DNA from: Acinetobacter pollinis
Lineage (GTDB): Bacteria > Pseudomonadota > Gammaproteobacteria > Pseudomonadales > Moraxellaceae
NCBI RefSeq assembly: GCF_015627175.1
Contig: NZ_VTDQ01000014.1
Location: forward strand, 1 to 59,993
Length of the DNA stretch: 59,993 bases
Direction: 5' to 3'
Shown here: piece after piece, positions 1 to 8,827 of the stretch
Position numbering within the stretch: the first letter of the stretch is position 1
How the letters are laid out: each line of letters starts with the position of its first letter
Program-made: the position numbers and the translations under genes
The notes under the pieces: generated by a model
What the model was told of the DNA's origin: nothing
Database searches by the model: none
What the model saw: the letters and a program-made list of their open reading frames with translations, nothing else

Positions 1-249
1 GGTGTAGGCTTACCTTATTCAAGAAGCTTAGAAACAAGAGCTGACTATGGTGGTTTAATTCTGATGGCGAAAGCAGGGTATAACCCTCAAGCTGCAATTA
101 CTTTATGGCAAAAAATGAATAAATTAGAAGGGCAAGGTGGTGTAAGTTTCTTATCTACGCATCCATCAAATGTTCAACGAATTGAAGCAATGCAAAAGAA
201 CTTACCCGCAGCTATGGCAATTTATAATCAGCGCATACAGCAACATTAA
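1..249 (+). CDS. M48 family metalloprotease, C-terminal fragment
   Basis: The reading frame is open from base 1 to the TAA at 247-249, so only the last 82 residues are present; the start and the HExxH zinc site lie upstream of the window. The visible part begins GVGLPYSRSLETRAD, which resembles the segment of M48 peptidases carrying the third zinc ligand (S-R-x-x-E-x-x-A-D), followed by a helical region and the HPSNVQRIEAM stretch typical of the end of the BepA/YfgC-like catalytic domain. Such proteins are usually periplasmic or lipoprotein proteases in outer-membrane protein quality control. The family assignment is inference from this short tail. A hairpin follows the stop codon. Confidence 0.75.
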   Translation, partial: GVGLPYSRSLETRADYGGLILMAKAGYNPQAAITLWQKMNKLEGQGGVSFLSTHPSNVQRIEAMQKNLPAAMAIYNQRIQQH

Positions 250-250
250 T

Positions 251-277
251 GAGTAAAGATGATATTCATCTTTACTC
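251..277. terminator. Hairpin between convergent genes
   Basis: Perfect 12-bp inverted repeat (251-262 and 266-277) with a 3-nt loop, between the convergent M48 and aldo-keto reductase genes. No clear T-tract follows on either strand, so termination efficiency is uncertain. Confidence 0.5.
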
Positions 278-287
278 AAAGAGGAGG

Positions 288-1337
288 TTATGGAGCAGGG
301 TTAGGCTGTTGTTTATGAATTTGCTCAATCTCTTCTAAAATTTCTGGACTTAGGTCGACGGAAAATGCACTAATATTTTCTTTAAGTTGATCTAAGTGAG
401 TGGCACCAATAATGGTACTGGTGACAAAAAACTGTTGTTTAATAAAAGCAAGTGCCAATTGTACTAATGAAAGTCCATGCTTTTCTGCAAGTTGAGCGTA
501 TTGTTCAGTTGCCCATTCACACTGCGGGTTCGTATAGCGAGTAAAGCGTGAAAACTCGGTAATTCTTGCTCCAGTAGGTCTTGCTCCATGTCTGTACTTA
601 CCTGAAAGCATTCCAAACGCCAAGGGTGAGTAGGCTAAGAGGCCTACATTTTCATATTTCGCAATTTCAGACATACCGACTTCATATGTACGGTTTAATA
701 AGCTATAAGGGTTTTGTACGCTGACAAATTTTTGTAAATTTAATTTTTCAGCAATTTGTAAGAACTTCATAGTACCCCATGGGGTTTCGTTAGATAGCCC
801 AATATGACGGATACGACCATGCTTGATTTCTTGTTGTAATGCTTCAAGCGTTTCAGTAAAGGCTGTGATTTGTGCTTCACTTTCTGCAAGTGTATTGCCG
901 TACCCGAGTTTACCAAAGAAATTCGTTGTACGTTCTGGCCAGTGTAATTGATACAAGTCAATATAATCTGTCTTTAGCCTATTCAGAGAGCCATCTAATG
1001 CATTTGCAATATCTTTTGCATTGAATTTGGTTTCTCCGTGACGAATATGACTCCCACCAAAGCCAGGTCCTGCAATTTTTGAAGCTAAAAATATATTTTC
1101 TCTGTTCTTATTTTTTTTAAACCATTCTCCAATAATTTTCTCTGTTCTACCTTGTGTTTCTATTTTTGGAGGAACAGGATACATTTCAGCAGTATCCCAA
1201 AAATGTACATCTTGGCTAAGCGCATAATTTAATTGTTCGAAAGCTTCTTCAAGCGTATTTTGTTCACCAAAAGTCATTGTACCTAGACATACTTCAGGAA
1301 GTTTTACGTGGGTATCTGAGAGTGGGTTGAACTTCAT
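288..1337 (-). CDS. tas: NADP(H)-dependent aldo-keto reductase, Tas-like
   Basis: Probable cytosolic oxidoreductase of the aldo-keto reductase superfamily, 349 aa. The N-terminus CLGTMTFGEQN and the segment AEMYPVPP are close to E. coli Tas; the Asp-Tyr of the AKR tetrad is in D-T-A-E-M-Y, and the (beta/alpha)8 landmarks SKIAGPG, DYIDLYQLHWPER and GLSNETPWG are in order. I place the start at the ATG at 1337 rather than the in-frame codon at 1355, because AGAGG lies 5 nt upstream of the ATG and the family N-terminus begins there. The gene lies downstream of crp on the same strand but is separated from it by a strong terminator, so it probably has its own promoter. The natural substrate is unknown; in E. 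coli, tas was found as a suppressor of a tyrosine/prephenate dehydrogenase defect. Confidence 0.85.
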   Translation of the reverse strand: MKFNPLSDTHVKLPEVCLGTMTFGEQNTLEEAFEQLNYALSQDVHFWDTAEMYPVPPKIETQGRTEKIIGEWFKKNKNRENIFLASKIAGPGFGGSHIRHGETKFNAKDIANALDGSLNRLKTDYIDLYQLHWPERTTNFFGKLGYGNTLAESEAQITAFTETLEALQQEIKHGRIRHIGLSNETPWGTMKFLQIAEKLNLQKFVSVQNPYSLLNRTYEVGMSEIAKYENVGLLAYSPLAFGMLSGKYRHGARPTGARITEFSRFTRYTNPQCEWATEQYAQLAEKHGLSLVQLALAFIKQQFFVTSTIIGATHLDQLKENISAFSVDLSPEILEEIEQIHKQQPNPAP

Positions 1338-1371
1338 ATTAGACCTCTGATGCACTTAAATATAAGAGAAT

Positions 1372-1401
1372 AAAAAAGCAAATCCTAAGATTTGCTTTTT
1401 T
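1372..1401 (-). terminator. Terminator downstream of crp
   Basis: AAAAAAGCAAATC, a 4-nt loop and GATTTGCTTTTTT form a strong rho-independent terminator immediately after the crp stop. The A and T tracts make it potentially bidirectional. Confidence 0.85.
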
Positions 1402-1404
1402 GTC

Positions 1405-2103
1405 TTAACTTTCTTTGTGTTGTGGCTCGCTTGAGCTTTCTAAAGCACTGTCGTAAATTAGAATAGCTTTGCCTTCTGTTTCAATCATACCTTGCTCTTC
1501 TAAGGTTTTGAGAACACGTCCAACCATTTCACGTGAACAGCCGACAATACGACCGATTTCTTGACGTGTAATACGAATCTGGCGACCATTTGGCAATAGC
1601 ATTGCTGCTGGCTGATGGGCAAGATCGATAAGACAACGTGCAATACGACCAGTAACATCAATAAATGCTAGATCAGTCATTTTACGTGTTGTATTTTTGA
1701 GTCTACGAGTGAGTTGCTCAAAAATGGCATAATTAAGGTCAGGATATTCTTTCGTTAACTCTGTAAAGTGTTCATATGAGATTTCAGCAATCTCAGATAC
1801 TTCACGTGTACGAACCTCAGCTGTTCTATGAGACTCATTGTCAAATAGACCCATTTCACCAAAGAAGTCACCTGCATTTAAGTATGCAATGACGATTTCA
1901 CGTTCATCATCTTCACGAAGAACAACTGACACAGAACCTTTTAAAACAAGGTAAAGCGATTTAGACTCTTTACCTGCTTCAATAATCGTTGTGCGTTTTG
2001 CATAGCGGTTAATATAAGCGACTTTTAGTAAGGCCTTGATAGATTCAGGGAGCTGGTTGGGAGAGAGTGCATCGTTTGCAAATGGACGAAAATTAGCTAC
2101 CAT
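1405..2103 (-). CDS. crp: cAMP receptor protein (Crp/Vfr type transcription factor)
   Basis: Global transcription regulator, 232 aa. An N-terminal cyclic-nucleotide-binding beta-barrel (about residues 30-125) contains FFGEMGLF and the RTAEVRT segment corresponding to the phosphate-binding cassette, followed by the long dimer helix and a C-terminal winged HTH. The recognition region TRQEIGRIVGCSREMVGRVL is nearly the same as in E. coli CRP, including the R-E-x-x-x-R contacts, so a TGTGA-N6-TCACA target is expected. The N-terminus is about 20 aa longer than in E. coli CRP, and the tail (SSSEPQHKES) is polar. It is divergent from an osmC-like gene, as crp and yhfA are in E. coli. The 143-bp gap holds an ATCGAT-centred palindrome near 2135-2145. 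Matching operators occur at 32547 and 37582 in this window. Confidence 0.93.
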   Translation of the reverse strand: MVANFRPFANDALSPNQLPESIKALLKVAYINRYAKRTTIIEAGKESKSLYLVLKGSVSVVLREDDEREIVIAYLNAGDFFGEMGLFDNESHRTAEVRTREVSEIAEISYEHFTELTKEYPDLNYAIFEQLTRRLKNTTRKMTDLAFIDVTGRIARCLIDLAHQPAAMLLPNGRQIRITRQEIGRIVGCSREMVGRVLKTLEEQGMIETEGKAILIYDSALESSSEPQHKES

Positions 2104-2246
2104 GATTGTTTATTCCGATATTTAGTATAATAGACACATCGATGTCTTTCACTCATAACTGAGTGTGTGGAAACTCCTTGTGCGTAAAGTATGTTAATAT
2201 ACTTTTGAACACTCATGTAATTTATAATTTTTTTTAGGTAGTTGCA

Positions 2247-2672
2247 ATGCAGTCAACAGTTCAATGGCTTGGGAATGTTGCATTTGAAGCCAAATCTCAA
2301 AGCGGTCACACCATAATTATGGATGGTGCACCAAGTTACGGTGGAGAAGACCGCGGTGCTCGTCCAATGGAATTAATTCTAATGGGATTAGGAGGATGTG
2401 CATCATTTGATATTGTGACGATATTGAAAAAATCCCGTCAAGATGTGGTTGATGTCAAGTGTGAACTACAGGCAGAGAGGGCAGAGACAGTTCCTGCTGT
2501 GTTTACAAAAATACACTTACATTTTGTGGTAACTGGGACATCCGTCAAAGAAAAACAAGTTGCTAAAGCAGTCGAACTTTCTGCCGAGAAATATTGTTCT
2601 GCAAGTAAAATGCTTTCAGACGGTGGTGTCGAAATTACGCATGATTTTGAGATTATCGAAACTCAAATATAA
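2247..2672 (+). CDS. OsmC family protein, YhfA-like
   Basis: 141-aa cytosolic protein of the OsmC/Ohr fold. Both family cysteines are present in their usual contexts, LMGLGGCASFD (about residue 51) and EKYCSASKML (about residue 114), matching the YhfA subgroup. Family members are typically small thiol peroxidases acting on organic hydroperoxides, but YhfA-type proteins have no firmly established substrate. AGGT precedes the ATG by about 8 nt. It is divergent from crp with the same neighbour relationship as in E. coli, which supports the subgroup. The stop codon lies in a shared bidirectional terminator with the next gene. Confidence 0.88.
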   Translation: MQSTVQWLGNVAFEAKSQSGHTIIMDGAPSYGGEDRGARPMELILMGLGGCASFDIVTILKKSRQDVVDVKCELQAERAETVPAVFTKIHLHFVVTGTSVKEKQVAKAVELSAEKYCSASKMLSDGGVEITHDFEIIETQI

Positions 2673-2693
2673 AAGTAGCCAAAGGCTACTTTT
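2671..2693. terminator. Compact bidirectional terminator
   Basis: AAAAGTAGCC, loop AAA, GGCTACTTTT: a perfect 10-bp stem that contains the last bases of both convergent reading frames (osmC-like and M23 peptidase). Confidence 0.75.
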
Positions 2694-3492
2694 GTGGGGC
2701 TAAGAAAAGCTGTGGGTCGACTCGCGCATCATTTAAGCTCATACCCCAATGTAGGTGAGGGCCTGTAACACGGCCCGTTTTTCCGACTTTTCCTATTTCT
2801 TCACCTTGTTTAACCACTTGTCCTTTATGTACTTCAATTTGACTTAAATGACAAAACATACTAATTAAACCTTGGCCATGGTCAATAAGAATTGTATTAC
2901 CATTAAAGAAGTAGTGACCTATACCAACCACTGTCCCATCCGCTGGTGCAATTACTTTTTGTCCGATTGGTGCTGGAATATCTAAACCTGAATGTGGTGC
3001 TCGTTCCTCATTATTAAAAAAACGTTTTCTTCCAAAGGAGTTGGTAAACTTTCCTTGAGTTGGAGTAATAAATTGTGGAAGTGTTTTCCATTTACTTTGG
3101 CTAAAAGACGTATAAATTAAGTTTTGCTCTTGAGCTTCTGTTTTATAACGTGCTAATTGGTCACTTGATGGTTCTACGAAATGCTGATCTTTAAGTTTGA
3201 TATGCTGTTCTGCATAAGGATAAGGTTGAATATCTAAAGGAATAATTTCTTGATCTACTTTGATGTTTATTGTACCAATAGGTGTTGAAAGAGGAATTCC
3301 GACAACAGCATATTTCTTGTTATTTTCTTCAGTGATTAAAACACGATGATCTTCATAGGAAACATGTTGTACTTGGTCTGTTAAGGGGATAATAGCTATA
3401 CCGCCTGGACGAAGTGAGCTTTCAGGAAGCGCAGCGAATGATGTGTTCGTGTATAGTATAGTAAGAAATGAAAGGGCAATGAGCTTGTGCAT
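2686..3492 (-). CDS. M23 family peptidoglycan endopeptidase
   Basis: 268-aa probable periplasmic zinc peptidase. An N-terminal signal peptide (about residues 1-20, ending S-F-A-A) is followed by an Ig-like N-terminal domain (to about residue 120) and a LytM/M23 domain (about 145-265). The zinc ligands are visible as H-S-G-L-D (HxxxD) and H-L-H (HxH) in GPHLHWGM; GNTILIDHGQGL is the usual third block. This class cleaves peptide cross-links of murein and shapes septum or cell-wall growth. There are no LysM repeats or coiled coils, unlike EnvC/NlpD. The start at 3492 fits the signal peptide, although the ribosome binding site is weak. It appears monocistronic and convergent with the osmC-like gene. 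Confidence 0.88.
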   Translation of the reverse strand: MHKLIALSFLTILYTNTSFAALPESSLRPGGIAIIPLTDQVQHVSYEDHRVLITEENNKKYAVVGIPLSTPIGTINIKVDQEIIPLDIQPYPYAEQHIKLKDQHFVEPSSDQLARYKTEAQEQNLIYTSFSQSKWKTLPQFITPTQGKFTNSFGRKRFFNNEERAPHSGLDIPAPIGQKVIAPADGTVVGIGHYFFNGNTILIDHGQGLISMFCHLSQIEVHKGQVVKQGEEIGKVGKTGRVTGPHLHWGMSLNDARVDPQLFLAPQK

Positions 3493-3586
3493 TTTTTATA
3501 AGATAAAATAATGGTTAACTTTTATTTAACGATAATTTATAAGTTTTGTCTAAAAAGTTTAGTATTAAATTGTTATGTATAAGTGG

Positions 3587-3615
3587 GATTGCGATGAACA
3601 AAGGCCATCGCAATC
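3587..3615 (-). terminator. Stem-loop downstream of the TonB receptor
   Basis: A 10-bp inverted repeat GATTGCGATG / CATCGCAATC with a 9-nt loop, 12 nt beyond the receptor stop. It lacks a T-tract, so it is only a weak terminator candidate. Confidence 0.4.
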
Positions 3616-3626
3616 TTGATGTTTTA

Positions 3627-5816
3627 TTAAAACTCGTAATTCAATCTGACTAAGAAATTACGAGGTGTACCCGGCATGGCGACAGAGCGCCAGTAAGATT
3701 TGTTTGTGAGATTGTTTACAGCTGCAGTAACACCCCAACGTTCATTTTTATAACCAACAGCCGCATCTAAACGATTAAAGCCAGGAATTTTAATGACGTT
3801 AGTAATTCCTGTGTATTGCGAACCCATATAAGTAACGCCTGTTTCAACATATACATTATCTGTAGGTAAGTAGCGAATAAATAAGTTTCCTGTGTTTTTT
3901 GCAACCAACGGTAATCTATTACCTATATTTGTTGGTGTTGCTTTATCTTTTTTCACTTTTGCATCGGTGTAACCATAGCCACCACGCACAAAGACGTTAT
4001 CGATTAGACGACCAATAAAGCTAAACTCTAAACCTTTAGATTCATGCTGTCCAGCAACAGCCCAGTAGTCTGGTTGGTTTTGAGAATCTGGCTGGTAACG
4101 GATATTGTTCTTACGAATGTCATAGATAGAGAATTGAGTATTTAAGCGATGATTAAACCATGTGCTTTTAACACCCATTTCATATTGTTCATTGTATTGC
4201 GGTGATGAATCTAAGGCAGCAGTTTGGCTAGATGGCACAGCACTTACAGCCATTGAGCCACCAAATGGTGCAAAACTCTTGCTGTACGATGCATAGAAAC
4301 TTTGGTTTTCCGTAGGTTGCCATACAAAACCGATATTTGGACTGGTTGAACCATTCGTTTCGGAGCGATGTTCCGAAATAGGAATAATTTTTCCGCTTTT
4401 GTCTTTACCAATATATTTATCAGATGAAAAATCGTAGTAATCGTAACGTAAACCAAGCATTACTTTGAACTGATCATTAAGTGAAATCAGATCTTGTATA
4501 AATACGCCGTAGGTCGTACCTTCGTTATAATTATGCGTGTTATATTGTAGGTCACCTGAACCGCGTGAGCTGAAACGATCACCTGTGAGTGGATTTACAA
4601 AACCATAAATTAAAGAGCCATCTTTATTGGTATTTGCTAGGTACGGTTCACGTTGTTCGTATGAAATATCTGAACCAATGAGTAAATTATGTTTAATACT
4701 TCCTGTATTAAATTCACCTGAAATATCAAATGTATTGGTGGTGGTTTTATTGTTAGTTTTTTGCCAGTAATAAATTTGTTTAACATAGCCTTGGTAACAG
4801 CCTGCATTGGTTGCTGTTGGTTTTGTCGTTGTGGTACACATAGAGCCTGCATAAAAATGATCGAAATTCTGTTTGGCTTCTCTATAGCTTAATGCCCAAT
4901 GAAACTTCCAATTGGGTACAAATTCATATTTTAAATCGGTTCTTACGGTTTGTAATTCATCGTCGACATAGTCGCCATTTTGTGCATAAGCTGTCTTAAT
5001 GGATGTGCCTGCAGGTAAAATTGTAAAGTCTGGGCCACGATCTGGAATACGATGTAATTTGTCATACGTATATTGGGTTGTCCATTTTAATGTCTGATCA
5101 TCATTTTGGTATGTCACACTAGGTGAAACCATGACTTGGCGGTTATGAATGCCCTTACGAAAACTATCTGTTTCTGAGTATTCACTGGTTAGTCGTGCCG
5201 CCCAGTTATCATTAATAATACGGTTTAAGTCTAAAGTAGTTCCTCTGTTGTCCCAAGAACCGCCATAGATACCAATTGTACTTTTAGACTTAAAGTTGGC
5301 TTCTTTACTGACCATGTTTACCACACCGCCACCTGCGCTGCGACCATACAGTACAGAAGCAGGACCTTTTAAGATTTCAATACGTTCTATGTTTGCTGTA
5401 CTACGTCTAACTTGTCCACTTTCGCGAATACCATCGCGGTAAATATCGCCTGTATCTGCATTGAAGCCACGAATCGTAATACCATCACCACGCATGTCGT
5501 AGTTAGTCGAAACCCCTGGTGTACCCTGCAACATAACACTTAAATCGTTGGTGCCGTAGATCTTATATTTTTGTACATCAATCGTATCTATTGTTTGAGG
5601 AATGTCTTTTTTCTTTAACCCATTACGAGAGACACTTGCTTCATCATAATCGATATAACTTTTTACAGGATCAAGCTCACTCATTGCTTCAATTTTTATT
5701 GTAGGGAGAGTTGAAGTCGTATTAGGTTCAACCTCAGTTGCCCATGTCATTTGAACTTGAGAGATGAGTAAAGCAATCAGGCTCATTTTAAATAGAGGTG
5801 GATGGATAGGCGACAT
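3627..5816 (-). CDS. TonB-dependent siderophore receptor
   Basis: 729-aa outer-membrane receptor for ferric siderophores. A signal peptide (about residues 1-26, ending T-W-A) is followed by a short extension, a plug domain (about 65-175; PQTIDTID, PGVSTNYDMRGDGITIRGF, LKGPASVLYGR) and a 22-strand barrel ending with the aromatic terminus LNYEF expected for BamA-dependent assembly. The GRSAGGGVVNMVSK segment is typical of the FhuE/Fiu/FpvA-type siderophore receptors. The start is supported by AGGAG 5 nt upstream of the ATG. A Fur box lies about 25 bp upstream of the start, so expression should rise under iron limitation. No siderophore synthesis, TonB or ABC genes lie nearby, so the ligand cannot be named; it may take up a siderophore made by another species. 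Confidence 0.9.
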   Translation of the reverse strand: MSPIHPPLFKMSLIALLISQVQMTWATEVEPNTTSTLPTIKIEAMSELDPVKSYIDYDEASVSRNGLKKKDIPQTIDTIDVQKYKIYGTNDLSVMLQGTPGVSTNYDMRGDGITIRGFNADTGDIYRDGIRESGQVRRSTANIERIEILKGPASVLYGRSAGGGVVNMVSKEANFKSKSTIGIYGGSWDNRGTTLDLNRIINDNWAARLTSEYSETDSFRKGIHNRQVMVSPSVTYQNDDQTLKWTTQYTYDKLHRIPDRGPDFTILPAGTSIKTAYAQNGDYVDDELQTVRTDLKYEFVPNWKFHWALSYREAKQNFDHFYAGSMCTTTTKPTATNAGCYQGYVKQIYYWQKTNNKTTTNTFDISGEFNTGSIKHNLLIGSDISYEQREPYLANTNKDGSLIYGFVNPLTGDRFSSRGSGDLQYNTHNYNEGTTYGVFIQDLISLNDQFKVMLGLRYDYYDFSSDKYIGKDKSGKIIPISEHRSETNGSTSPNIGFVWQPTENQSFYASYSKSFAPFGGSMAVSAVPSSQTAALDSSPQYNEQYEMGVKSTWFNHRLNTQFSIYDIRKNNIRYQPDSQNQPDYWAVAGQHESKGLEFSFIGRLIDNVFVRGGYGYTDAKVKKDKATPTNIGNRLPLVAKNTGNLFIRYLPTDNVYVETGVTYMGSQYTGITNVIKIPGFNRLDAAVGYKNERWGVTAAVNNLTNKSYWRSVAMPGTPRNFLVRLNYEF

Positions 5817-5840
5817 GCGAACTCCTAAGGTTAATATTAA

Positions 5841-5855
5841 TGCTAATAATTCTCA
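5841..5855 (-). promoter_or_regulatory. Fur box upstream of the TonB receptor
   Basis: TGCTAATAATTCTCA matches the 7-1-7 Fur consensus TGATAATnATTATCA at 12 of 14 defined positions and sits just upstream of the receptor start, as expected for Fur repression. Confidence 0.75.
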
Positions 5856-5959
5856 TTAGACATATTTTTGTGTCGCAGATTATATTCATAATTAATTCAT
5901 ATTTCATCTACTTTTTAAGAATAATTTAATATTCAATTATTTTTTGGTGAAAATATAGA

Positions 5960-5987
5960 TTTGAACTTGAAAAATGAACCCAATGCA
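5960..5987 (+). promoter_or_regulatory. Candidate heat-shock (sigma-32) promoter of clpB
   Basis: TTTGAA (5960-5965), a 13-nt spacer and CCCAATGCA (5979-5987) resemble the CTTGAA / CCCCATnTA elements of sigma-32 promoters with normal spacing. clpB is a classical sigma-32 gene. The -10 match is partial, so this is a candidate only. Confidence 0.4.
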
Positions 5988-6114
5988 CAGATATCTATAT
6001 AGTCCTTTATTTTTATTAAAGGTAAAATTATTTTATTGAAATATAAAAAGATATTGAATTTTTTAAATGAGACCCTATATAGAAGTTAATTGAAAATTTG
6101 TGAGGATAAAAACA

Positions 6115-8694
6115 ATGCAGTTCGAGAAGTTCACAAAAGGTTTAACCCATGCTTTAACTACGGCTCAGTCACTTGCGACAGGCAAAGATCATACGGCAAT
6201 AGATGCCATTCATATACTTGCTGTGTTGCTAGAAGATTCTGCAAATATTAGCCTTTTACAACAAGCAGGGGCACGATTACCTGAGCTCAAAGAGAAGCTA
6301 ACGCAGGCACTAAATAATGCACCAACAACGAATACACCTACAGGTGATGTGAACTTAAATCCAGATGCAGTAAAAGTTTTGAACTTGGCTGATCGGCATG
6401 CACAAAAAGCAGGCGATGGATTTTTGTCGACAGATTGGGTATTGCTTGCCATGACGGAAACAGCATCAACAAAGTCAATTTTGTCAGATGTTGGTGTAAA
6501 AACAGCACAGCTACGTAGTGTAATTGAACATATTCGAGGAAATGAAAAAGTTATGAGTGACAACTACGAAGAACAACGTGACTCATTAAATAAATATACG
6601 ATTGATTTAACAGAGCGTGCATTGGCAGGCAAACTTGACCCTGTAATTGGTCGAGATGAAGAAATCCGTCGTACTGTACAAGTACTTTCACGTCGTACTA
6701 AGAATAATCCTGTTCTAATTGGGGAGCCAGGCGTTGGTAAAACTGCAATCGTTGAAGGCTTGGCACAGCGCATTGTCAATGGTGAAGTACCCGAAGGTTT
6801 GAAAGGTAAACGTGTACTGTCTTTAGATTTAGGTGCGTTATTGGCTGGTGCAAAATACCGTGGTGAGTTTGAAGAACGTCTTAAAGCAGTTTTAAATGAT
6901 CTTGCTAAACAAGACGGTCAAGTTATTTTATTTATAGATGAATTGCATACACTGGTTGGTGCAGGTAAAACAGATGGTGCAATGGATGCAGGTAATATGC
7001 TTAAACCTGCGCTTGCACGTGGTGAGCTTCGCTGTGTGGGTGCAACAACGCTCGATGAATACCGCCAATTTATTGAAAAAGATGCAGCATTAGAGCGTCG
7101 TTTTCAAAAAGTATTAGTCGATGAGCCAAGTGTTGAAGATACGATTGCAATTTTACGTGGTTTAAAAGAGCGCTATGAAGTCCATCATGGTGTAAAAATT
7201 TTAGACTCTGCCATTATTTCAGCAGCAAAAATGTCGCATCGTTACATTACAGATCGTCAGTTGCCTGATAAAGCAATTGATTTAATTGATGAAGCTGCAT
7301 CACGCATTAAAATGGAGATTGATTCTAAACCTGAGTCTTTAGATCGTTTAGATCGTCGTATTATTCAGTTGAAAATGCAACTTGAAGCAGTTAAGAAAGA
7401 TGAAGATGCGGGAAGCCAAGCAGAGGTAAAATTACTTACAACACAGATTGATGACTTACAACGTGAGTATGATGATTTAGAAGAAGTTTGGCGTAAAGAA
7501 AAAACACTTGTCGAAGGTACAAAGCAGGCTCAAGTGAAACTTGATCAGGCACGTATTGCACTTGAAAAAGCACAACGAGAAGGGAATTGGGCTGAGGCAA
7601 GTCGTTTACAGTACGGCGAGATTCCTGAACTTGAAAAAGCACTTGAGCAAGATGAGGGTATTGAAGAAAATGAAGAACCAAAACTCATTCGAACTAAAGT
7701 CACGGAAAATGAAATTGCAGAGGTTGTGAGTGCGGCAACAGGTATTCCCGTAGCTAAAATGCTTCAAGGGGAGCGTGAGAAATTACTACAGATGGAAACC
7801 TTCTTACATAATCGTGTAGTTGGGCAAGATGAAGCCGTACATGCAGTCTCAAATGCAGTTCGTCGATCTCGTGCAGGGCTATCAGATCCAAACCGACCAA
7901 GTGGTTCTTTCTTGTTTTTAGGACCAACAGGGGTAGGTAAAACCGAATTGACCAAAGCATTAGCAAATTTCTTATTTGATAGTGACGATGCAATGATTCG
8001 TATCGATATGAGCGAATTTATGGAAAAGCATTCTGTAAGTCGCTTGGTCGGTGCTCCTCCAGGATATGTAGGTTATGAAGAGGGTGGTGTTTTAACAGAA
8101 GCTGTACGCCGTAAACCTTATAGCGTTATTTTGTTTGATGAGGTCGAGAAAGCGCATCCAGATGTGTTTAATATTCTTTTGCAGGTATTAGATGATGGTC
8201 GTTTAACGGACTCGCAAGGCCGTATTATTGACTTTAAGAATACCGTTATTGTAATGACCTCTAACTTGGGCTCACAAGATGTACGAGAATTAGGTGATAA
8301 CGCTTCTGAAGATGAGGTTCGTACAGTTGTAATGAATGCTGTAAGTCATCATTTCCGTCCTGAGTTTATCAATCGTATCGATGAGCTGGTGATTTTCCAT
8401 TCATTGAAAAAATCACAAATTCGTGGCATTGCAGACATTCAGTTGTCTCGTTTACGTTCACGTTTAGAAGAGCGTGAGATTGGTTTAACGATAGATGATA
8501 CGGCTTTTGATGTATTGATTGAGGCTGGCTTTGATCCAATTTATGGTGCACGTCCACTGAAACGTGCGATTCAACAGCAAATTGAAAATACATTGGCGCA
8601 GAAGATATTAGGGGCAGACTTCCAAGCGGGTGATAATATTGTTATTCGTGGCGAAGATGGTCATCTTATTTTTGATCGTATGAAACTCAGTTAA
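6115..8694 (+). CDS. clpB: ATP-dependent disaggregase ClpB
   Basis: Hexameric AAA+ chaperone that extracts polypeptides from aggregates together with DnaK, in the cytosol. 859 aa, the usual length. The order is the ClpN double repeat (about 1-145), first AAA domain with Walker [10 protein letters not shown] (about residues 204-212) and Walker [14 protein letters not shown], the coiled-coil middle domain (about 410-525), and the second AAA domain with GPTGVGKTE (about 603-611), Walker [11 protein letters not shown] and the pore loop GYVGYEEGG. An in-frame GTG at 6100 overlaps the GAGG ribosome binding site, so the ATG at 6115 (MQFEKFTKG, as in the family) is the start. Monocistronic, with a strong terminator. 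Confidence 0.96.
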   Translation: MQFEKFTKGLTHALTTAQSLATGKDHTAIDAIHILAVLLEDSANISLLQQAGARLPELKEKLTQALNNAPTTNTPTGDVNLNPDAVKVLNLADRHAQKAGDGFLSTDWVLLAMTETASTKSILSDVGVKTAQLRSVIEHIRGNEKVMSDNYEEQRDSLNKYTIDLTERALAGKLDPVIGRDEEIRRTVQVLSRRTKNNPVLIGEPGVGKTAIVEGLAQRIVNGEVPEGLKGKRVLSLDLGALLAGAKYRGEFEERLKAVLNDLAKQDGQVILFIDELHTLVGAGKTDGAMDAGNMLKPALARGELRCVGATTLDEYRQFIEKDAALERRFQKVLVDEPSVEDTIAILRGLKERYEVHHGVKILDSAIISAAKMSHRYITDRQLPDKAIDLIDEAASRIKMEIDSKPESLDRLDRRIIQLKMQLEAVKKDEDAGSQAEVKLLTTQIDDLQREYDDLEEVWRKEKTLVEGTKQAQVKLDQARIALEKAQREGNWAEASRLQYGEIPELEKALEQDEGIEENEEPKLIRTKVTENEIAEVVSAATGIPVAKMLQGEREKLLQMETFLHNRVVGQDEAVHAVSNAVRRSRAGLSDPNRPSGSFLFLGPTGVGKTELTKALANFLFDSDDAMIRIDMSEFMEKHSVSRLVGAPPGYVGYEEGGVLTEAVRRKPYSVILFDEVEKAHPDVFNILLQVLDDGRLTDSQGRIIDFKNTVIVMTSNLGSQDVRELGDNASEDEVRTVVMNAVSHHFRPEFINRIDELVIFHSLKKSQIRGIADIQLSRLRSRLEEREIGLTIDDTAFDVLIEAGFDPIYGARPLKRAIQQQIENTLAQKILGADFQAGDNIVIRGEDGHLIFDRMKLS

Positions 8695-8700
8695 TTATTT

Positions 8701-8734
8701 AAAAAATCCCACTTCATTGTAAGTGGGATTTTTT
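8701..8734 (+). terminator. clpB terminator
   Basis: A perfect 14-bp stem, AAAAAATCCCACTT and AAGTGGGATTTTTT, around a 6-nt loop, ending in six T. Confidence 0.9.
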
Positions 8735-8827
8735 ATGGTCTATTCTCATTCAATAAAGAAAAAAACGTAATTATGATGATTGTGTTACACTGAAGGAATC
8801 CAAAGACAGCAACAATAAGAGATGGAC

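Noticed and set aside
767..961. Small ORFs antisense to or overlapping larger genes (this and many similar ones)
   Set aside because: They lie inside well-supported genes in other frames, and none shows its own recognisable domain or convincing ribosome binding site.
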